Assembly: GCA_029939635.1 (NCBI GenBank)
Contig: JAOZSN010000007.1
Span: 1-33,353, forward strand
Length of the DNA stretch: 33,353 nt
DNA from: Deltaproteobacteria bacterium
Lineage (GTDB): Bacteria; Desulfobacterota; Desulfobulbia; Desulfobulbales; SURF-16
Reading direction: 5' to 3'
In this document: in pieces, positions 6,294-14,046 of the stretch
How positions within the stretch are numbered: the first letter of the stretch is position 1
Layout of the letters: every line of letters begins with the position of its first letter
Made by a program: the position numbers and the translations under genes
The notes under the pieces: generated by a model
The model's input: the letters and a program-made list of their open reading frames with translations, nothing else
What the model was told of the DNA's origin: nothing
Database searches by the model: none

Positions 6294-7901
6294 CTATTGC
6301 TCTCCTTTCCCCAAAGAAGCACAGACATGATGACCATAGCCAGCTCCAGCCTCGGCATAAATATTATAGGCGGTGGATGCACCAGCAGCCAATAACTCGT
6401 TGAGCTCATCATCAAAAAGAGCGGTGGCGGTCACCTGGCCCTGGAAGCCAATTTGCTTCAACTCCTGCAGGGCAAACATGTTAGCGCGATGGTTGGGTAT
6501 GGCCAGCATCACCAGCTGCACGCCAGCAAGATTCACCTTATGCCAAAAATCAAAATCAGTGGCATCCCCCAATATTACCTGATGGCCTGCCTGTCTATGT
6601 GTATCAACTGTTGCCTGGTCAAAATCCAACCCCAGAACCCTATCACCATGTCGGGCAAATGCCGTATCATACGCCCCCATACCCACGCGGCCCATGCCAA
6701 AAATGAGGATGGCTGCCTGACCCACATCCACTGCCACCTCGTCAGGATGCTCTCCATTCCTCTCAAAACGAGCCAATTTCGCTGTGAAGCGATCATACAG
6801 GGCATTGGCCTGACTATTAAGAGGCGCCCCAAGAATAAAGGAAAAAGTCAAAGCCAGAGAGAGAATGACCAACCACTCTGGCCCCAACCAACCCTGTTTG
6901 CTGGAAATACCCACCACCAGCAGACCAAAGATGGAATAATTTGACAATACCAAGGAAGAGAGGAAGGCTGTTCTGGCCCGCAGCTTAAAGCGACACAGCA
7001 CGAGCATATAAAGAACAGATTTCACAGGTATGAATACCACCAAAGCCAAGGCAAGAAAGGCCTGGCTCCAGGCCAACTGGGCAAAGATGCCTATCTTCAT
7101 AAAAAAGGCGACTAAAAAAAGATCCTTAAAGCCATAGAGAGACTTAGACATTTCAGAGGCACGAGGGTGGCCGGAAACCAGAACACCAAAAACCAGGGCA
7201 CCAAGATCTGGTTTGAGCCCCACCAGGGTAAAACTGGTGGCACCAATAACTATGGAGACAAAAAAACCAGCCAGGATGAGTAACTCACCATGACCGCTGC
7301 GATCCATAATATAAAAGAAGAGGGGCCGCACACCTGCCAGCAGCAGCGGCAGAGCCAGGGCCCAGAGTGAAGGAAACTCGCCCTTGGAAAAAGTAATAAA
7401 GAGTACAGCCAGGATATCCTGCATGATGAGGATACCAATGGCAATGCGGCCATGCAGGGCACTCATCTCACCCTTCTCCTCCAGGGTCTTTACTGCAAAG
7501 ATGGTACTGGAAAAACTCAAAGCAAAGCCAAGCAGCAGGGCCTGGTTAAAATCGAGACCGGTGAGGGCGGCCAGGCCCAAGGTGGAACCAGCCAGGATGA
7601 GCAAACTATAAAAAATGACGCAGAAAAAGACATGGAGGGTGGTGCCAGCCCAGATCTCCGGTCGGGTCATACTCTTCAGATCCAGTTTAAGACCAATGGT
7701 AAAGAGCAACAAAATGATACCATAATCGGCCAGAACCTCCAGCTTTATGGTTCCTCCGGTAAGTCCCATAAAGTTGAGCACAAAACCGACAACTAAAAAA
7801 CCGATCATGGGCGGTAATTTAAGCAGCTTAAACACAAAGCCGCCGACAAAAGCAGCTCCCACCCAGATAATATTTATATACTCCGGTGCAAGGGTATCCA
7901 T
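6294..7901 (-). CDS. Kef/CPA2-type monovalent cation:proton antiporter with TrkA-N domain
   Basis: The protein is about 535 residues with roughly 12 membrane helices in the first 370, for example YINIIWVGAAFVGGFVFKLL, ADYGIILLLFTIGLKLDL and FSSTIFAVKTLEEKGEMS. A cytoplasmic Rossmann domain follows, with ILIFGMGRVGMGAYDTAF and a strand-end acidic residue in VLGLDFDQ, typical of the TrkA-N (RCK) NAD-binding fold. Members exchange K+ or Na+ for H+. The start is taken at the ATG 7899-7901 because an excellent AAGGAGG precedes it and MDTLAPEY fits the family. A longer reading back to 7973 would overlap the nth-like gene. It is 11 bases after that gene and 3 bases before the dCache-AlbA_2 gene. Confidence 0.9.
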   Translation of the reverse strand: MDTLAPEYINIIWVGAAFVGGFVFKLLKLPPMIGFLVVGFVLNFMGLTGGTIKLEVLADYGIILLLFTIGLKLDLKSMTRPEIWAGTTLHVFFCVIFYSLLILAGSTLGLAALTGLDFNQALLLGFALSFSSTIFAVKTLEEKGEMSALHGRIAIGILIMQDILAVLFITFSKGEFPSLWALALPLLLAGVRPLFFYIMDRSGHGELLILAGFFVSIVIGATSFTLVGLKPDLGALVFGVLVSGHPRASEMSKSLYGFKDLFLVAFFMKIGIFAQLAWSQAFLALALVVFIPVKSVLYMLVLCRFKLRARTAFLSSLVLSNYSIFGLLVVGISSKQGWLGPEWLVILSLALTFSFILGAPLNSQANALYDRFTAKLARFERNGEHPDEVAVDVGQAAILIFGMGRVGMGAYDTAFARHGDRVLGLDFDQATVDTHRQAGHQVILGDATDFDFWHKVNLAGVQLVMLAIPNHRANMFALQELKQIGFQGQVTATALFDDELNELLAAGASTAYNIYAEAGAGYGHHVCASLGKGEQ

Positions 7902-7912
7902 AGCTTCCCTCC

Positions 7913-8578
7913 TTAGAAGGTGTCTTCCTCTAAGTAGAGGGGGGTAAAATCTCGCAGTGGGCACGCCTGACAACGGGGATTTTTTTTACGACAAAACTCC
8001 TTACCCAGACAGACGATGAGGGCATGGTACTCATTATAGAGAGCTGTTTCCATGGGTAATGAGGAAGTCATAACCTCCTGTATTTCGTAGTAACTACTTT
8101 CTTCGCCTATCTGACCATGACGACTCAAAAAACGATGGGTATAGGTGTCCACCACAAAGACCGGTTTTTGGGCCGCATAAAGGATGATAGAGTCAGCTGT
8201 TTCCGGACCAATACCCTTGACCCCTAACAGGGTATGGCGCAAAGCATCTACATCTTGATCAAAAAACAGCTCAAGATCGCCCTCTGTTTCGTCATTAATA
8301 CATTGGAGCAAATTTTGCAGGCGGCTGGCCTTAAGATTATAATAGCCTGAAGGGCGGATCAGGGCAGCAAGCTGCTTTTGGGGAAGGGAAGCCAGGGCGG
8401 CAAAGGAGAGAAAATTTTCTGCCTTGAGATTATCTAAGGCCTTGGTGACATTGCCCCAGTTGGTATTCTGGGTCAAGACAGCCCCCACTAAAACCTCAAA
8501 GGGGCTGTCGGCCGGCCACCAATTCTGCCTCCCGAAATGGGCAAGCAGCACATCGTACATTTCCTGTAAGATGTTCAC
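7913..8578 (-). CDS. Endonuclease III-related HhH-GPD DNA glycosylase (221 aa)
   Basis: The early block SPFEVLVGAVLTQNTNWGNV and the helix-hairpin-helix LLGVKGIGPETADSIILYA are followed by the catalytic-aspartate segment VFVVDTYTHRFL. Together these place it in the HhH-GPD family, closest to the endonuclease III-related group that includes MagIII (COG2231 type). The HhH lysine that makes endonuclease III a lyase (GRKTAN in E. coli) is Glu here (GPETAD), which predicts a monofunctional glycosylase. The C-terminal iron-sulphur motif is incomplete: FCRKKNPRCQACPLRDFT has C-x6-C-x2-C, but Thr where the fourth Cys is expected. An extra Cys lies just upstream (VCLGKEFC). The start codon is GTG, 12 bases after the preceding stop, with no clear ribosome binding site. 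Confidence 0.8.
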   Translation of the reverse strand: MNILQEMYDVLLAHFGRQNWWPADSPFEVLVGAVLTQNTNWGNVTKALDNLKAENFLSFAALASLPQKQLAALIRPSGYYNLKASRLQNLLQCINDETEGDLELFFDQDVDALRHTLLGVKGIGPETADSIILYAAQKPVFVVDTYTHRFLSRHGQIGEESSYYEIQEVMTSSLPMETALYNEYHALIVCLGKEFCRKKNPRCQACPLRDFTPLYLEEDTF

Positions 8579-8590
8579 CGAAACACCAAC

Positions 8591-8923
8591 TTAATCACCA
8601 CGCATAAAAAAGATATAAATAGCCACCATAATGGCACCTAAACCCACTCCAGCCACTGGTATGATTTTGCCAGGTTGCAATTCACCATCCACGACAAGAT
8701 CTTGGGCATAAGGCGTACCGGTGAAGATCCACAGCCCAACAGCTAAGGCCAGCATGATGATGTTATTGATGGCCATTTTATAAACCCACCAGCCAATCTG
8801 GACGATGAGAGGAACCAACACCCAGGGATTGGTGAATAACCCCTTGACATCTACATCAGACAACTGCTGGGGAATATTGGTATTCGTCCAAAATTCCAGC
8901 AATGAACTCATAAAACCATCCAT
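8591..8923 (-). CDS. Small membrane protein of unknown function (110 aa)
   Basis: I do not recognise the family. Three hydrophobic segments are visible at about residues 34-50 (WVLVPLIVQIGWWVYKM), 53-69 (NNIIMLALAVGLWIFTG) and 87-107 (IIPVAGVGLGAIMVAIYIFF). A polar N-terminus of about 30 residues precedes them. The C-terminus RGD-stop is probably cytoplasmic. The gene has a strong GGAGG site and sits 54 bases after thiC and 12 bases before the endonuclease III-like gene, inside a same-strand run. The many Trp residues in the first half and the conserved-looking helix ends suggest a real protein, not a chance reading frame. Confidence 0.7.
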   Translation of the reverse strand: MDGFMSSLLEFWTNTNIPQQLSDVDVKGLFTNPWVLVPLIVQIGWWVYKMAINNIIMLALAVGLWIFTGTPYAQDLVVDGELQPGKIIPVAGVGLGAIMVAIYIFFMRGD

Positions 8924-8977
8924 AATAACCTCCAGAAGAAGGATAGTGTAGTCAAGTCTCCCTACCAGAAACTTTCC

Positions 8978-10297
8978 TTACTTCTCACTATCAATTTCAG
9001 TGGGGCAACGACCAGGCATGGTGGCCTTTTTGTACACCTTTATGGCGCAGTAGTTACCACACATGGAGCAGGCGTCGCCCTTATAGGAATTACCTAGTTC
9101 ACGGTAATGGGCTGCCTTGACTGGATCAATGGACTGATCGATCTGCCCCTTCCAGTCCAACTTATTACGACATTTAGCCATGGCAAGATCCTTATCCATG
9201 GCACCAGGGACGCCCTTGACGAGATCAGCTGCATGGGCCGCGATACGCGAGGCAATGACGCCCTCATGAACATCATCTGCACTGGGCAACTTCAAATGCT
9301 CTGCCGGCGTAACATAACAAAGATAATCAGCACCGGCCGCAGCAGCAATGGCACCACCAATGGCACCGGTGATATGGTCATATCCAGGTGCAATATCAGT
9401 CACCAGGGGGCCAAGGACATAAAACGGTGCCCCGTGACAGAGACGTTTCTGCAGTAACATGTTGGCCTGAATCTGATCCATAGGCATATGACCAGGACCC
9501 TCAACAATTACCTGTACCCCAGCATCCCAGGCACGCTGGGTCAGCTCACCAAGATGGATAAGCTCCTGAACCTGGCCACGATCAGTGGCGTCAGCAATGC
9601 AACCAGGCCGCAGACCATCACCTAAGCTAATGGTTACCTCATGCTCTTTTAGAATGGCCAGGATCTCATCATAATGCTCGAAAAAAGGATTTTCCTTTTT
9701 ATTATGGCTCATCCATTCAATAGTAAAGGATCCCCCCCGGCTAACCACACCCATGAGACGTTCATCATTTTTGACCTGGGCCAAGGCGCTACGTGTCAGG
9801 CCGCAGTGAATGGTCATAAAATCGACGCCATCCCGGGCCTGCTCTTCGATACAGGAACGCATCTGCTCCCAGGTAACCTCACCAATGAGCTTGTTCTCCT
9901 TCTCCACCACATCAGCAACAATCTGGTAAACTGGTACTGTACCTAATGGAATAGGGCAGTTCTCCAGGATACCACGCCGCACATCGTTGATGTTTTCACC
10001 CATGCTGAGATCCATAACCGTATCTGCACCAGCATTAAGACAGACTTCTAGCTTTTCCAGCTCCTGCTTGGCCTCGGGTAAATCTCGGGAAGCACCGATA
10101 TTGGCATTAACCTTGGTGGACAACCCCTTCCCCACCGCCATGACATTTGCAAAATCATGGTGAATATTTTTGGGAATGGCAATGGTGCCATTGGCCACAC
10201 CGGCCATAAGTACTTCAGGGCTTATCCCCTCACGACGAGCGCAAGCCTCAAAGATAGGGGTTATGGTGCCATTAATGGCATCTTCACGAATTGACAT
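8978..10297 (-). CDS. thiC: Phosphomethylpyrimidine synthase ThiC (short form)
   Basis: ThiC is a radical-SAM enzyme that rearranges aminoimidazole ribotide into hydroxymethylpyrimidine phosphate in thiamine synthesis. At 439 residues it is the short clade lacking the extra N-terminal domain of E. coli ThiC (about 630). Visible hallmarks are KVNANIGAS, DLSMGENINDVRRGIL, GVDFMTIHCGLT, SRGGSFTIEWM, SLGDGLRPGC and EGPGHMPMDQI. The C-terminal cluster motif CSMCGNYC binds the [4Fe-4S] cluster; its last spacing is three residues, against four in E. coli. The ATG has GGAG 8 bases upstream. No other thi gene is in the window and I could not find a TPP riboswitch in the leader. Confidence 0.97.
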   Translation of the reverse strand: MSIREDAINGTITPIFEACARREGISPEVLMAGVANGTIAIPKNIHHDFANVMAVGKGLSTKVNANIGASRDLPEAKQELEKLEVCLNAGADTVMDLSMGENINDVRRGILENCPIPLGTVPVYQIVADVVEKENKLIGEVTWEQMRSCIEEQARDGVDFMTIHCGLTRSALAQVKNDERLMGVVSRGGSFTIEWMSHNKKENPFFEHYDEILAILKEHEVTISLGDGLRPGCIADATDRGQVQELIHLGELTQRAWDAGVQVIVEGPGHMPMDQIQANMLLQKRLCHGAPFYVLGPLVTDIAPGYDHITGAIGGAIAAAAGADYLCYVTPAEHLKLPSADDVHEGVIASRIAAHAADLVKGVPGAMDKDLAMAKCRNKLDWKGQIDQSIDPVKAAHYRELGNSYKGDACSMCGNYCAIKVYKKATMPGRCPTEIDSEK

Positions 10298-10372
10298 TAT
10301 CTATTCTCCACGATTTATTTCTACGCAGCTCACCGCTACAAAAAACGACATAACCGCAACAGATTCGGCTTA

Positions 10373-10425
10373 ATTATACAATTTTAAAACCCACCACCAT
10401 ACCAGTGGCTCTGGGAAAATGTCAA
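10373..10425 (-). promoter_or_regulatory. Candidate sigma-70 promoter for thiC
   Basis: Reading the minus strand, TTGACA (10425-10420) and TATGGT (10401-10396) are 18 bases apart. A second -10-like TATAAT lies at 10378-10373. Either would give a leader of roughly 70-90 bases before the thiC ATG. This leader is too short for a full TPP riboswitch and contains no CTGAGA-type core. The assignment rests on sequence match only. Confidence 0.4.
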
Positions 10426-10546
10426 CGGGAATCACTAGGCAAATTATGGGGAGTAGCGCTGAGCAACGGGCCGATAACCCAGACTGGCCATGGGCAGACC
10501 CAGACAGATGAAGAGAAGGAAGGAGAGAGCAGGAATACGAGAAAAA

Positions 10547-10945
10547 TCAGGCACCAACTAAACTACGAATCTTGGCAGTTAATTCACCAAGATTAAATGG
10601 TTTGACAATACTCTCGACAAACCCATAGGGCTCTGGCTGCTGAATAACCGGATCATTACTGTCGCCACTGGCAGCGATCATCACCACATCAGGATATTTC
10701 TGGATAATCGCCAGGGCTGCTTCCTGGCCACCCATACCATTACGCACAGTGAGATCCATAATAACTGCATCAAATTTACCACCCTCTTCCCGGCGATTAG
10801 AATAGGCCTCAATGGCCTCTTCGCCACAGGTGGTAGTAGTAACATTATAACCCAGGTAGCTTAACGAATCCTCAAGGAGCTGACGAATGGTGGCCTCATC
10901 ATCCATAACCAGGACATATCGATCAGTAACTTTAATATCTTCCAA
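10547..10945 (-). CDS. Stand-alone response-regulator receiver protein (132 aa)
   Basis: This is a CheY-like receiver with no output domain. The acidic pair is D15/D16 (VLVMDDE), the phosphoacceptor is D64 (AVIMDLTV), the switch Ser is in MIAASGDSNDP (S93) and the conserved Lys is K115 (SIVKPF). The pattern MGGQEAALAIIQKYPDVVMIAASG and YGF before the lysine resembles receivers attached to PAS-containing hybrid histidine kinases. It may therefore pair with a kinase elsewhere. The start appears to be TTG (10943-10945) with GGGAG six bases upstream; no ATG alternative exists before the first strand. It is divergent from htpG and 249 bases upstream of thiC on the same strand. Confidence 0.85.
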   Translation of the reverse strand: MEDIKVTDRYVLVMDDEATIRQLLEDSLSYLGYNVTTTTCGEEAIEAYSNRREEGGKFDAVIMDLTVRNGMGGQEAALAIIQKYPDVVMIAASGDSNDPVIQQPEPYGFVESIVKPFNLGELTAKIRSLVGA

Positions 10946-11054
10946 AATCTACTCCCTACACTTAGTTTTGTCCCCCAGGACGACGTGGTATACGAAAACA
11001 AATTATCTAAATAAATAATGGGTTTGTCAACATGATCTTCTGCTATTTTCTCGC

Positions 11055-11082
11055 TTGACACCATTTTTTTTATGCTTATTTT
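11055..11082 (+). promoter_or_regulatory. Weak candidate promoter upstream of htpG
   Basis: TTGACA (11055-11060) and TATTTT (11077-11082) are 16 bases apart in an AT-rich stretch about 110 bases ahead of the htpG start. I looked for a heat-shock sigma-32 site (CTTGAA with CCCCAT) and for a CIRCE repeat and saw neither. Confidence is low. Confidence 0.25.
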
Positions 11083-11190
11083 TTCTCGCCGTATCTATTT
11101 AACACAAATTATTAGTGATAGCTTGGTGGGAAAAATAACGACCAAACCCACCAGAATAACTAGCAAATAATTACCTTGGAAGGAACATCA

Positions 11191-13056
11191 ATGAGCGAAG
11201 TACAGGCAGAAACCAAAGAATTTAAATCGGAAGTTAAACAGCTTCTTGATATTGTTATTCACTCCCTCTATACCGAAAAAGAAGTATTCCTGCGAGAGCT
11301 GGTATCTAATAGTGCCGATGCCCTGGAAAAATTTCGCCACCAGCAATTATTGGATGGTGAGGTCTTTGATAAGGACGCCCCTTTAGAGATCAACATCAGC
11401 TTTGATGAAGAAGCCCACACCCTGACCATTACTGACACTGGCGTTGGTATGACCAAGGATGAACTAGAAAAAAATCTGGGCACCATTGCTCATTCTGGCT
11501 CAGGCACCTTTCTAACTGAGCTGGCTGATGCCGCCCAAAAAGACGTCAACCTTATTGGCCAGTTTGGTGTTGGTTTCTATGCTGCCTTCATGGTGGCCGA
11601 CAAGGTAACGGTGCAGTCGCGCTCCTTTCAGCCAGATGCCGAAGGATATCAGTGGGAGTCTACTGCCGACGGGAGCTACACCCTGTCAGCCTGCTCAGGC
11701 CTGCATCGCGGCACTAAGATCGTTTTGGAACTCATGGAGGATGCCCATAATTATGCATCTGAATATGATATCAAGCGGATCATCACCCAATACTCCAATT
11801 TTGTTTCTTTCCCTATTAAAATTAAGGGAGATGAGGTCAATACAGTTCAGGCTCTCTGGTCCAAATCAAAATCTGATATTAAAGATGAGGAGTACAACGA
11901 ATTTTTCAAGTTTATCGCCAATGCCAGTGATGACCCGCTCTGTCACCTCCACTTCTCTGCTGATGCGCCCCTTGCCATTAAGTCCCTGGTTTATGTTCCC
12001 AAGGATAATTTTGAGGAGATGGGTTTTGGCCGCATGGAGCCTGGTGTCAGTCTCTACTGCCAGAAAATCCTAATCGAGCAGCAGAGCAAAGAGATCCTGC
12101 CCGAATGGATGCGTTTTGTCAAAGGTGTCATTGACAGTGAAGATCTACCCTTGAATATTTCGCGCCAGGCCTTGCAAGACAGTGCCCTGGTAGCCAAAAT
12201 TAATAAAATTATCACCAGCCGGTTCCTTAAATACCTGGCAGAACTGGCCAAAAAAGAACCCGAGACCTACGAAAAAATCTGGAAAACCTTTGGTATTTTC
12301 CTCAAAGAAGGTGCCACCAGTGACTTTATGCACCGTGATGCCATTGCAAAACTGCTCCGTTTTGAATCATCCAAATCAGAGCCAGGCAAACAAATTTCCC
12401 TGGCCGAGTATGTTGAACGCATGGCTGAGGATCAAAAGGATATTTATTATATTAATGGTCCCAACCGTGATGCCATTGAGGCTGGCCCCTATTTAGAGGC
12501 CTTCAAAAAGGGTGATATTGAGGTGCTCTATACCATGGAGCCCATTGACGATTTTGTCTTCAGTCATCTTGGTGAGTTTGACGATAAAAAAATGGTCTCT
12601 GCCGATCGTGCTGATCTTGAGCTGCCTGAGAAGGAGAGTGATGAAAGTACTGAGGAGGGGGAAAAAACTGAGGCCATGGAATCTGCGGTGGCCGACTCCC
12701 TGATTAAATGGATGAAAGAGACTTTAGGTGACAAGGTAAAAGACGTCCTGGCATCTCACCGCCTGGTGGACAGCCCAGCCATCATCGTTAACCCTGACGG
12801 TATGTTCACCTCCTCCATGGAGCGCATTATGAATGCCACCAATCAGGAACACCAAATCTCTACCAAGAACATGGAGATTAACACCAGCCATGCCCTTATT
12901 AAAGATCTTGCCACCATGCGCACCAAGGATGAGTCCTTTGCCGCCAGTGTGGTGGGACAAATTCATGATAATGCCATGATCCAGGCTGGTCTGCTGGTTG
13001 AACCACGTACTATGGTGGATCGCAGCTATGCAATTATGCAGCGGGCGTTGAAATAG
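11191..13056 (+). CDS. htpG: Chaperone protein HtpG (Hsp90 family)
   Basis: HtpG is the bacterial Hsp90, an ATP-driven dimeric cytoplasmic chaperone. The 621-residue length is normal. The N-terminal GHKL ATPase domain shows ELVSNSADALEKF, TDTGVGMTKDEL, the lid segment GTIAHSGSGTFL and GQFGVGFYAAFMVADKV. The middle domain carries GVIDSEDLPLNISRQALQDS, containing the catalytic-loop arginine. The C-terminal dimerisation region ends at ALIKDLATMRTKDESFAAS and a LVEPRTMVDRSYAIMQRALK-type tail. The chosen ATG has GGAAGGA seven bases upstream. A longer TTG start at 11176 would put that site inside the gene, so I rejected it. An acidic Glu-rich linker (PEKESDESTEEGEKTE) follows the middle domain. Confidence 0.97.
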   Translation: MSEVQAETKEFKSEVKQLLDIVIHSLYTEKEVFLRELVSNSADALEKFRHQQLLDGEVFDKDAPLEINISFDEEAHTLTITDTGVGMTKDELEKNLGTIAHSGSGTFLTELADAAQKDVNLIGQFGVGFYAAFMVADKVTVQSRSFQPDAEGYQWESTADGSYTLSACSGLHRGTKIVLELMEDAHNYASEYDIKRIITQYSNFVSFPIKIKGDEVNTVQALWSKSKSDIKDEEYNEFFKFIANASDDPLCHLHFSADAPLAIKSLVYVPKDNFEEMGFGRMEPGVSLYCQKILIEQQSKEILPEWMRFVKGVIDSEDLPLNISRQALQDSALVAKINKIITSRFLKYLAELAKKEPETYEKIWKTFGIFLKEGATSDFMHRDAIAKLLRFESSKSEPGKQISLAEYVERMAEDQKDIYYINGPNRDAIEAGPYLEAFKKGDIEVLYTMEPIDDFVFSHLGEFDDKKMVSADRADLELPEKESDESTEEGEKTEAMESAVADSLIKWMKETLGDKVKDVLASHRLVDSPAIIVNPDGMFTSSMERIMNATNQEHQISTKNMEINTSHALIKDLATMRTKDESFAASVVGQIHDNAMIQAGLLVEPRTMVDRSYAIMQRALK

Positions 13057-13061
13057 AAAAC

Positions 13062-13155
13062 GACAGTTACCGGTTTCCGGTTGACAGTTGCCGGTTTATG
13101 GATGTTATCTAAATAGATAGCTTTTCCTTGAACCGTAAACTGTAACCGGAAACCG
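13062..13155. repeat. Inverted-repeat element between htpG and tauE
   Basis: The left arm (13071-13096, beginning CGGTTTCCGGTT) and right arm (13131-13155) are reverse complements over about 25 bases with one indel and two mismatches. They enclose a 34-base AT-rich centre. The left side also holds a direct repeat: GACAGTTACCGGTTT (13062-13076) and GACAGTTGCCGGTTT (13083-13097), 14 of 15 identical and offset by 21 bases. It fills nearly the whole gap, so the tauE start codon (13158) directly follows the right arm. It could act as a terminator for htpG, although there is no T-run. Confidence 0.7.
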
Positions 13156-13157
13156 TA

Positions 13158-14027
13158 ATGACTGACGCCGCCCTACTTCTCCCCCTCTGGTCAATGCCAC
13201 TGATCAGCTTTGTCATCTCTTTTTTTACCTCCATGGCCGGGGTGTCAGGGGCCTTTCTGTTGCTGCCGTTTCAGGTTTCGATTCTCGGCTTCTCCTCACC
13301 CTCAGTATCTGCCACCAATTTCCTCTACAATATCATTGGTTGCCCTGGTGGTATCTCCAGCTACCATAAACAAGGCAGAATGATCTGGCCCTTGGCCTGG
13401 CTTATTGCCCTGACCACCCTGCCTGGTATTCTCATCGGCTATTATATCCGTCTGCGCTTTCTACCAGATCCAGCCACCTTCAAACTCTTTGTGGGCTGCG
13501 TACTCCTCTATCTTGGCAGCCGTCTCCTTAAGACCGCTCGCCAGCAACCAGGTCAACACCATGCTCCTGCTACAGACTATAGCATCAATAACATCTATCG
13601 TGAGGCCAGCTCCCTCACCTACACCTTTCAGGGCAACGATATCAGGGTAAACATAGTACTATTAGGGGGATACAGCCTGTTCATCGGCATTATTGGCGGT
13701 ATTTACGGTATTGGTGGCGGTGCCCTTATTATGCCATTCTGTGTTTCCATCTTAGGCATGCCAGTCTACACCGTAGCCGGGGCCACCCTCTTTGCCACCT
13801 TCATCGCCTCCATTTGTGGGGTTGCTGTCTACAGCTGGCTCCCCATCTATAACGGTCTCACCGCCCCACCAAACTGGCAGCTTGGCATTCTCTTAGGAAT
13901 TGGTGGTCTGCTCGGCATGAACCTTGGCGCCCGCCTGCAAAAACACGTGCCAGAAAAACGTATCAAACTGCTGCTGGCCATCATCATTTTGCTGGTGGCT
14001 ATCCGCTATGTAACAGCAGGCTTGTAA
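13158..14027 (+). CDS. TauE/SafE family membrane transporter (possible sulfite/sulfonate exporter)
   Basis: The 289-residue protein has about eight hydrophobic segments and the family's two pseudo-repeats. The first is near FFTSMAGVSGAFLLLPFQVS followed by SVSATNFLYNIIGCPGG. The second is near GIIGGIYGIGGGALIMPFCV followed by VAGATLFATFIASICGVAVY. The glycine-rich (G-I-G-G-G) loop is typical of TauE/SafE (DUF81) carriers, which move small sulphur-containing or other organic anions. The substrate cannot be read from sequence. The ATG follows an inverted repeat with only a weak GGAAA site. It is 19 bases upstream of napF, suggesting cotranscription with the nap cluster. Similar carriers occur beside nap and sulphur-oxyanion genes, but the link here is inference. 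Confidence 0.8.
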   Translation: MTDAALLLPLWSMPLISFVISFFTSMAGVSGAFLLLPFQVSILGFSSPSVSATNFLYNIIGCPGGISSYHKQGRMIWPLAWLIALTTLPGILIGYYIRLRFLPDPATFKLFVGCVLLYLGSRLLKTARQQPGQHHAPATDYSINNIYREASSLTYTFQGNDIRVNIVLLGGYSLFIGIIGGIYGIGGGALIMPFCVSILGMPVYTVAGATLFATFIASICGVAVYSWLPIYNGLTAPPNWQLGILLGIGGLLGMNLGARLQKHVPEKRIKLLLAIIILLVAIRYVTAGL

Positions 14028-14046
14028 TTACCTGGGAAATGGAGCC

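Noticed and set aside
7902..7973. A 24-residue longer N-terminus for the Kef antiporter
   Set aside because: It would overlap the end of the glycosylase gene. The ATG at 7901 has a near-perfect AAGGAGG site and fits the family start.
11176..11190. An upstream TTG start for htpG
   Set aside because: It would place the GGAAGGA ribosome binding site inside the gene; the MSEVQAE start fits HtpG proteins.
10946..11190. A heat-shock sigma-32 promoter or CIRCE element for htpG
   Set aside because: No CTTGAA/CCCCAT pair and no TTAGCACTC inverted repeat could be found by eye.
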